A stretch of 19,646 nucleotides of DNA, taken from assembly GCA_026770615.1 (NCBI GenBank), contig MU631537.1, forward strand, positions 160,972 through 180,617, given 5' to 3'. The notes below the pieces were generated by a model, which did not search any database, was not told the origin of the DNA, and saw only the letters and a program-made list of their open reading frames with translations. This document shows positions 14,868 to 19,646 of the stretch, in pieces. Made by a program: the position numbers and the translations under genes. The stretch's first letter is position 1. Each line of letters starts with the position of its first letter. The stretch is from Pavlovales sp. CCMP2436. Its lineage: Eukaryota; Haptophyta; Pavlovophyceae; Pavlovales.

Positions 14868-15712
14868 CCGCGCGAGTTGTTGGAGCTGCGGTTGGAGTCC
14901 GCGCCGTAAGTGATCACGTTCACGCTGCGCCTGTCGGCGACGTTGGTGTTGGAGAGCATCGTGATGGCGGCGAGGTTCTCGCGCAGGGTCGCGAGGACGT
15001 CGGAAGCGAGGCGCCGCTCATTGGCGGGGTCGTTGATGGTCGACTGCACGAGCGAGGAGTAAGATTCGCCAAGCCCGCGCAGCGAAATGAACAGGATCAG
15101 ATCCTCGAGCTTGAAGGGAAGGTGCGAGATGGAATTGAAGGCGCGCTGCACGCGGTCGAGCCACTGGAGCGCGCTCTCCCTGTGCGAGCGCTGGAGCGAG
15201 ATGAGATTGAGCATAGAGGCGGCCTTGGACGTACCGGAGAGGCCGACGCAGTGGTCCATGAGAGTGTTGAAAACAAGAGACAGCGAGACGGAGCTGCCGC
15301 GCTTGGCGCCGTAGGCCTTGTGCATGACATGCGTGAGGATGCGCTGGTCGATGGCCTGGGTGATGATGTCCTGGGCCTTGCACTGCGAGGTAAGCATACG
15401 GTGGTACTCCTTGACCGGCTTGACAAAGGCGGGGTCAGCCTCGCCTTTCGGGTAGATCTGCTTGCCGTCATCGCTGATCGCCTCGGGGTCAGGGTAGTAG
15501 AGGGAGACGATCACGGGGTCAGCCTCGAGCGGGTCGAAGGGGGGCGGCTTTGTGAAGACGCAAGAGAGGTCGATCTTCTCGTCCGACTGCATGTACGCGA
15601 AAAGTATCGCCACCCAGATAGGGATGTGGGCCGGGTCGCGCAGCTTGAAGTGGTTGAAGCGCGACCCTGCCGACGCGCCTCCGTGGAACTCGTAGCCCTG
15701 AGAGTCCACCAT
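14868..15712 (-). pseudogene. Copia-type retrotransposon Gag (3'-truncated)
   Basis: The likely start is ATG at 15710-15712 (MVDSQGYEFHGGASAGSRFN); the open frame extends upstream through a GTG but that is LTR/leader sequence. The part from SALQWLDRVQRAFNSISHLP to EDLILFISLRGLGESYSSLV is the characteristic core of the copia-type gag polypeptide (UBN2-like) family. This protein packages retrotransposon RNA in virus-like particles. The expected CCHC zinc knuckle and all of pol are missing. The GC-rich gag sequence stops at about 14868 and the frame runs into AT-rich viral DNA until TAA/TAG near 14795. The copy is therefore truncated at the junction and not autonomous. Confidence 0.72.
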
Positions 15713-15789
15713 GTTAGGATGCGAGAGTGCGAGGTCTGCAGCGAGAGCTAGGGGGGATCGAGTCCGAGTCGCGGTGAAGCGGCTAACGA

Positions 15790-16002
15790 GAGAGCAGGAA
15801 CAGCTAAGAAACGTAGGGCGATACGACACAGAGCAGGTGGTCTGAAGCTGTGTCGCAAGGTCTCTTAGTAAGTAAGAGACCCTGACAAGAGAGCTGAAGA
15901 GGCGTCGAGAGCAGCCGAGACGGCAGCTGAGCCCGGGATATTAGAATCCGGGCAATCCGATGACGAACCGGACAGATGTGTGAAACACTTGGGCTCCCAA
16001 CA
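15790..16002 (-). mobile_element. Probable 5' LTR and leader of the Copia element
   Basis: On the minus strand the sequence begins TGTTGGGAGCCCAAGTG at 16002, the TGTTG start common in Copia LTRs, just outside a T-rich tract. It lies the right distance upstream of gag. The 3' boundary near 15790 is a guess, since no second LTR is in the window to compare and no clear tRNA primer-binding site was found. Confidence 0.4.
15859..15881. repeat. Perfect 9-bp hairpin in the putative LTR
   Basis: GGTCTCTTA (15859-15867) and TAAGAGACC (15873-15881) are exact complements with a 5-base loop. Placed inside the LTR, it could be a structured part of the retrotransposon RNA leader. Confidence 0.6.
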
Positions 16003-16160
16003 TTTTGATTTTTAATTTTCGTTTTTTTCTTTTCTTTTTCGTTTTTTCGTTTCGTTTTTGTTTGATTTTTTTTAGGTTTTATTTCTCGTCTTTACATTTC
16101 TTTTTTCGTTAATCTTGGAGCGAAATGACAATCATTATCATCATCATCATCATCATCTCA
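16003..16160. repeat. Polypyrimidine tract and (ATC)n microsatellite
   Basis: Bases 16005-16110 are almost all T with C and a few G (runs of TTTTCG). An ATC triplet repeat follows at about 16133-16157. This is low-complexity sequence between the retrotransposon and the ankyrin fragment, and no gene is visible. Confidence 0.7.
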
Positions 16161-16478
16161 TCACAATAATGACTTCAACATTAGGTGAGTGCAGCCGTGC
16201 TCGTGCGCGTAGCGCAGCACCTCGAGGTGCCCTCCGTGGGCCGCGTGCTCGCAGGTCAGGCCGTCCCACGGGCAGCCGAGCTCATGCGCGTAGCGCAGGG
16301 CCTCGAGGTGCCCTCCCTGCGCAGCGCGCCAGCAGGTGTTTGCGCCCCACCGGCATCCGTGCTCGTGCGCGTAGCGCAGCGCCTCGAGGTGCCCACCCTG
16401 CGCAGCGCGCCAGCAGCTGTCGCCGCCCCACAGCTCCGTGAGCACGTCCGCACGGCCGACGGAGACGGCGAGGTTCAA
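16161..16478 (-). CDS. Ankyrin-repeat protein fragment
   Basis: The translation has three to four 27-residue units with the pattern T-C-x-x-A-A-x-G-G-H-L-E-(A/V)-L-R-Y-A-H-E-x-G-C, for example TCWRAAQGGHLEALRYAHEL. This is the ankyrin-type repeat abundant in giant viruses and in some algae and oomycetes. Ankyrin arrays bind other proteins. The first codon of the frame is a TTG, and upstream sequence stays open without an obvious ATG. The array is far shorter than typical, so it is probably an exon or a pseudogene piece. It is GC-rich like the host side, so a host gene is more likely than a viral one. Confidence 0.6.
   Translation of the reverse strand: MNLAVSVGRADVLTELWGGDSCWRAAQGGHLEALRYAHEHGCRWGANTCWRAAQGGHLEALRYAHELGCPWDGLTCEHAAHGGHLEVLRYAHEHGCTHLMLKSLL
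16205..16398 (-). repeat. 81-bp coding repeats of the ankyrin units
   Basis: GCGCGTAGCGCAG followed by CTCGAGGTGCC recurs at about 16204, 16285 and 16366, an 81-bp (27-codon) period. Confidence 0.85.
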
Positions 16479-16986
16479 ATGGTTTAGGACCCCAGCCCCT
16501 TGGGGCGAAGTCGGGGGTTCAAATCCAATTTTTGGTCCTTTAAGCCTTTGGCCCCTTAGGTGGGCACCCTTTGGTTAAGTCGGTTTGGCCCCGCACCTCC
16601 CTTCCCGGCGTCTGGTTGAGCGCCGGGGAGGCGATGGAGACTTCGGACTGAAAAGATCGTCGTCTCTAGGCGAGCTGTCATAGGACACGTCATTCTAAAA
16701 TTATAACTAGGAATGACTTCGGAATGACGCCATGCATCTTTTGCGACAGCACAACCGATAAAAGATTTGAAGGGCCGACGCAGGGGCTCGAGCGCGCTCG
16801 GCCACCGTGCGGCGGCCAAAGTTCAACGAAGCGGTAGCCGGGTTGTTCTCGACCACCTCGCACGAGAGCCGGGCATTCAGGATCTTACGCGGCGGCTGCC
16901 ACGCCGTTGTCCCCTGCTCGCAGACCGGTGACCTCGCTGGGCGACCTCAGCTGTATCAACTGACCCGGGTGTTGGGCGTCGCGCCC
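16479..16986. other. GC-rich intergenic region upstream of the two-exon gene
   Basis: No gene is supported here. It has a GC hairpin (CCCGGCG at 16604-16610 with CGCCGGG at 16621-16627), GTCATTC at 16689-16695 with two GAATGAC copies at 16711-16717 and 16722-16728, and a GGTTCAAATCC match to a pol III B box at 16514-16524. It presumably includes the promoter and 5' UTR of the gene at 16987. Confidence 0.45.
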
Positions 16987-18021
16987 ATGGTGCACGCGGG
17001 CCTCGCCTGCCTGCTGCTCGCGCCCCACGCTGCCGCCATGCCGCCCGCGTCGCACCGTGGCGCCACCGGCCTCCGACCCGCGTCTAAACCTCCGGCCAAT
17101 GGTGCGCACCGTGGCCTCCTGGTCGGCCAAGCGCGCGGGCCTCGCATGTCCTCGCTGGACGACGACGATGACGACGACGACGACGATGTGGCCGTGATGG
17201 AGAGAGAGAGTGTGCGGGAAAGTGGCCTGCTCTTCGGCGAGAAGGGGAAGGAGGGTCGCACGCAAGTATACGGTGCCTGGCTGGACGACGCAATAGTAGG
17301 CAACAGGGGGGACACGCGCGAGGACAGCGTCAGCACCGGCGTGGCCGCGATGCGCGCTGGTCTCTACACGGATGCAGTCGCCGCCTTCGAGACGGCAGTG
17401 TTCGAGGCCGGGGGTGAGGGCAGCTCGAAGGGCGGGCAGATGTGCATTTGGCTCGCGCAGGCGATGTACGCGAAGGGCGAGCCTAAGGTGGCTGTTGCGA
17501 TGTTGGTTCGCATAGCTAACGACCACTCGAGTCCAAACGTGCGCAAGGTGAGATTTATGCAAGATTTCATGCGCAAGCTTCGCCGCTCTGAGTCGAGGAG
17601 CTTTTTATATATATAATAGTACCTCCGATCCGGCAGATACACACACATGGGAATATTCCCGGTGTATCAGACGGTGTGTGCTCAGCCTGTGTGTTCTGAT
17701 TGTGTGTTCTGACTGTGTGCACAGGCGGCAAAGGAAATCGCCTACATCCTCGACGCGCCCGAGCTGAAGCTTGACGCGAGCAATTTTGTACAGATCCCCG
17801 ACAAGATTCGGGTCCTCGAGCGCATCGGCGAGAACAGGGGCGAGTATGCAAAGATGGAGAAGAAGCCTGAGCGATACTCGCTCGAGTGGTATATGTTGCA
17901 GCCACCCGCAGGCTCGGGCAAGGGCAAGCGCAAGGCCGACCCGATCGTGGGCATCGCCGTGGTCGCCATCGTCGGCCTCGCCGCCTACGTGGGCATCGCC
18001 GTGAGCGTCGTGCCAGCGTGA
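16987..18021 (+). CDS. Plastid-targeted TPR-like membrane protein, two exons
   Basis: I propose exons 16987-17547 (187 codons exactly) and 17725-18021 (99 codons with TGA). The intron has GTGAG...CACAG ends. The ATG at 16987 opens a signal-peptide-like leader (MVHAGLACLLLAPHAAAMPP) followed by a Ser/Arg/Ala-rich stretch, as in bipartite presequences of complex plastids. A ten-Asp run follows at about residues 56-66. The core GVAAMRAGLYTDAVAAFETA and GQMCIWLAQAMYAKGE looks like TPR helices. Exon 2 starts AAKEIAYILDAPELKLD, which resembles a segment I associate with plant and algal plastid TPR-like proteins. The C-terminus has one clear transmembrane helix (DPIVGIAVVAIVGLAAYVGI). Its molecular role is unknown; thylakoid or envelope location is inference. 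Confidence 0.7.
17548..17724 (+). other. Spliceosomal intron (177 nt, phase 0)
   Basis: The donor is AAG|GTGAG at 17547/17548 and the acceptor is TGTGCACAG|GCG at 17724/17725. Removing it keeps the frame and joins two parts of one protein. Unspliced, the frame ends in TAA around 17616. The intron holds a GTGTGTTCTGATT/GTGTGTTCTGACT near-repeat before the acceptor. Confidence 0.75.
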
Positions 18022-18663
18022 AGCCGGCGACCGACTGATGTAGTTACATATACATAATATTACGTTGCATGCAAGTAACTAGTTACGAGGGAATTAAGCC
18101 TATGCGATGAGGGCCCACCACTGACAGCTATCACGTTGTCGACAGAATTGCCGATGGTTGTGGCTATGGCTCAGGTCACCCCCGGTCAGAGGACGACCAT
18201 CCTGAGCGCTTCGCCGAAGACAACAATAGGGGGGCCAGAGCCCCACTGAGGCCAAAATCGAGATGATGAAGACTTTGTCAGATAAGTCTGCAATTCTATC
18301 ATACGCATCTATAAAATAAATAAATAATAGTTGTGTTGAGAAGTTATCGTTAATAATAATAACTGCACTCACAGGTGGCTATGGCTCTATGGCTCAGGTC
18401 ACCCCCTGACAGCTCTCAATTGGGCGAAGACCATCTTACCGAGATGAGAGCATTCCTGACGGGCTACGCCGAAATTTGAAGTGTTTATTGGTCGAGCTTA
18501 ACGAGCTCTATTTTATGAATTTTTCAGAATATCTTGAAGTCTTCATGGGCGAGCCAGGGATCAATAACTAACGTGCGCCGATTTAAAACATGTTTCGAAC
18601 CGTTTTTAAAACCCTACTGTGCTCTGGATCGCTCCAGACTTGCAGCATCCGCCCGCCGCTGCG
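18022..18663. other. Intergenic region with rearranged direct repeats
   Basis: No gene is supported. CTATGGCTCAGGTCACCCCC occurs at 18164-18183 and again at 18387-18406. CTGACAGCT occurs at 18121 and 18406, and GACCATC/GAAGAC phrases recur in different order. An AT-rich island lies at about 18290-18365. It looks like fragments of a repeat family. Confidence 0.5.
18164..18406. repeat. 20-bp direct repeat pair, 223 bp apart
   Basis: Both copies are identical (18164-18183 and 18387-18406). The flanking CTGACAGCT is on different sides of the two copies, so the unit was rearranged and not simply duplicated. Confidence 0.7.
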
Positions 18664-19646
18664 ATGTCGCTTCGCTGGCCAGAGCCGCTCGCTGTGCTCG
18701 TCGGCAAAAGCGCTGATGACCTCCTTGCGCGCTTGTGCAATGAGGACAACGTGCACTCCGCGGAGACGGGGGGGAGCGCAGTCAAGCGCGAGTACGTTCA
18801 GGTGTCGCTCAGCTGCTGCCGGGCGGTGGACCCAACGAAGCATCTGCAGCTCAAGTGCAGTACCTCGGCTGTGCGCCCCACGCTGCAGCATGCGATCGTG
18901 CAGCTCGTCAACGCGAATCTTGCAACGCACCGCTGCCGGGTGCAGCTCGAGCCCGAGCCCGCGCCGCCCGAGCTGGTGCCGCGCTTGTCGCGCGCGCGCT
19001 CGGAGCCGGCCGAGATCGAGCCTCCGCCGCTGTGGCGGGCGCGCAGCGCGCCCGAGTCCATAGAGGCGAAGCGCGGGCGCACCGATGATGATGCAGGCAA
19101 CAACTGGACGACGTGGGACCTGCGCGAGTTCACTCGGCAAGAACAAATCTTCCACGCGCGCGCTCAGGTGCCGATCGATGCAGACAACGGCGACGCATTC
19201 ACAGCGCGGCAGCGCAGAGTTGCGCTTAACCACGCGCGCAGGGGTGTGCTCGCATCACTGCGCTATCACGCTGCCGGCTCTACTGAGCGCGTTGCCGATC
19301 TCATCGTCGGTGCTGTGTCTGCGTTCGGCGTCAGCGAGCGAGTCCTCGAGAGGCTCGAGGTGCTTGTGCCCGAGCGCGCGGCTAGTGGAGACGACGCGGC
19401 GGAGACTGCGCTGCGCTCTACATTGTGTCGCGGGCGCGCGAGCCCTCTCCGAGCTCAAGAAGTGCCAGGCGGAGGCGCAGCGCAGCGAGTACTACGCTGC
19501 GCTCTGCGTACTCTCGCCAGAGGCGGTGGTCGAGCGAGAGACGGGAGGCATGGTGCGGCGGGTGAAGGCAGCACTCGGCCTCAGCCGATCGAACGCAGTG
19601 TTCGACGAATGCCGAAAGATCCGCGCAGCTTTTGCATCCTCGGTCC
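18664..19646 (+). CDS. Unrecognised protein, partial (open to the window end), with a probable frame change near 19440
   Basis: From ATG 18664 the plus-strand frame has no stop up to the window end, more than 320 codons; an upstream TAA is near 18607. It begins MSLRWPEPLAVLVGKSADDL and includes EYVQVSLSCCRAVDPTKHLQ, NNWTTWDLREFTRQEQIFHA and VADLIVGAVSAFGVSERVLE. After about residue 255 this frame turns Arg/Gly-rich and less protein-like. The +1 frame becomes convincing there (SELKKCQAEAQRSEYYAALC, then RRVKAALGLSRSNAVFDECR). A one-base error, a frameshift mutation in the GCGCGCG run near 19435, or a small intron would explain it. No domain is recognised. The many antisense frames here are GC-rich shadows. 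Confidence 0.55.
   Translation, partial: MSLRWPEPLAVLVGKSADDLLARLCNEDNVHSAETGGSAVKREYVQVSLSCCRAVDPTKHLQLKCSTSAVRPTLQHAIVQLVNANLATHRCRVQLEPEPAPPELVPRLSRARSEPAEIEPPPLWRARSAPESIEAKRGRTDDDAGNNWTTWDLREFTRQEQIFHARAQVPIDADNGDAFTARQRRVALNHARRGVLASLRYHAAGSTERVADLIVGAVSAFGVSERVLERLEVLVPERAASGDDAAETALRSTLCRGRASPLRAQEVPGGGAAQRVLRCALRTLARGGGRARDGRHGAAGEGSTRPQPIERSVRRMPKDPRSFCILG

Noticed and set aside
14789..15751. 320-codon plus-strand open frame
   Set aside because: It is antisense to the Copia gag, rich in Arg, Gly, Val and Asp as expected for a GC-rich shadow, and crosses the viral junction. Gag on the other strand has family-level features.
16480..16545. Possible tRNA or pol III gene (A-box-like TGGTTTAGGAC and B box GGTTCAAATCC)
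   Set aside because: The T-arm and acceptor stems do not pair and no anticodon arm forms. At most a worn tRNA-derived repeat.
16885..17562. 225-codon minus-strand open frame
   Set aside because: It is antisense to exon 1 of the two-exon gene; the Val and Ile run opposite the Asp repeat shows it is a shadow.
18583..19233. 216-codon minus-strand open frame
   Set aside because: It is antisense to the longer plus-strand frame from 18664, strongly Arg/Ala/His-rich and without a sensible start context. It is a shadow.

Overview
The window joins two very different kinds of DNA. Bases 1 to about 14,868 are strongly AT-rich and carry a degraded, integrated small DNA virus of the Polinton-like virus (PLV)/virophage type. 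Bases about 14,868 to 19,646 are GC-rich eukaryotic nuclear DNA: a truncated Copia-type retrotransposon, an ankyrin-repeat fragment, a two-exon gene whose product looks plastid-targeted, and a long open frame running off the right end. A spliceosomal intron, a signal-peptide-like leader before a transit-like region, and a PLV together suggest an alga with a complex plastid, perhaps a haptophyte. That host assignment is inference.

Viral part, left to right: a large repetitive fiber protein with a lectin-like C-terminus (minus strand, runs off the left edge); a class 3 lipase (plus); minor capsid/penton protein (minus, broken); FtsK/HerA-type packaging ATPase (minus, broken); major capsid protein (minus, intact); two small minus-strand genes; a charged plus-strand gene; a small unknown gene; a D5-like primase-helicase (minus, broken in three places); a 68-residue gene; and a tyrosine recombinase (minus, four breaks). 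The capsid genes and ATPase form the morphogenesis module, the primase-helicase the replication module, and the recombinase would have integrated the element. Several viral genes share a TATA-like element directly before the start codon, implying very short leaders. Most large genes carry in-frame stops (TAA, TAG and TGA are all seen) or frameshifts, whereas the major capsid gene, lipase and small genes are open. This is a decaying endogenous virus, not an active one.

Between the recombinase and the GC-rich DNA lie about 2 kb of AT-rich sequence. It holds direct repeats, G-run/C-run hairpins, 150-bp tandem repeats with TGACGT palindromes, and a broken collagen-like gene. It may contain the right end of the element, but no terminal repeat can be shown because the left end lies outside the window.

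Host part: the retrotransposon (LTR plus gag, minus strand) stops abruptly at the viral junction. Beyond it are a polypyrimidine tract, an ankyrin fragment, the two-exon gene (16,987-18,021) and an unrecognised open frame from 18,664 to the window end.
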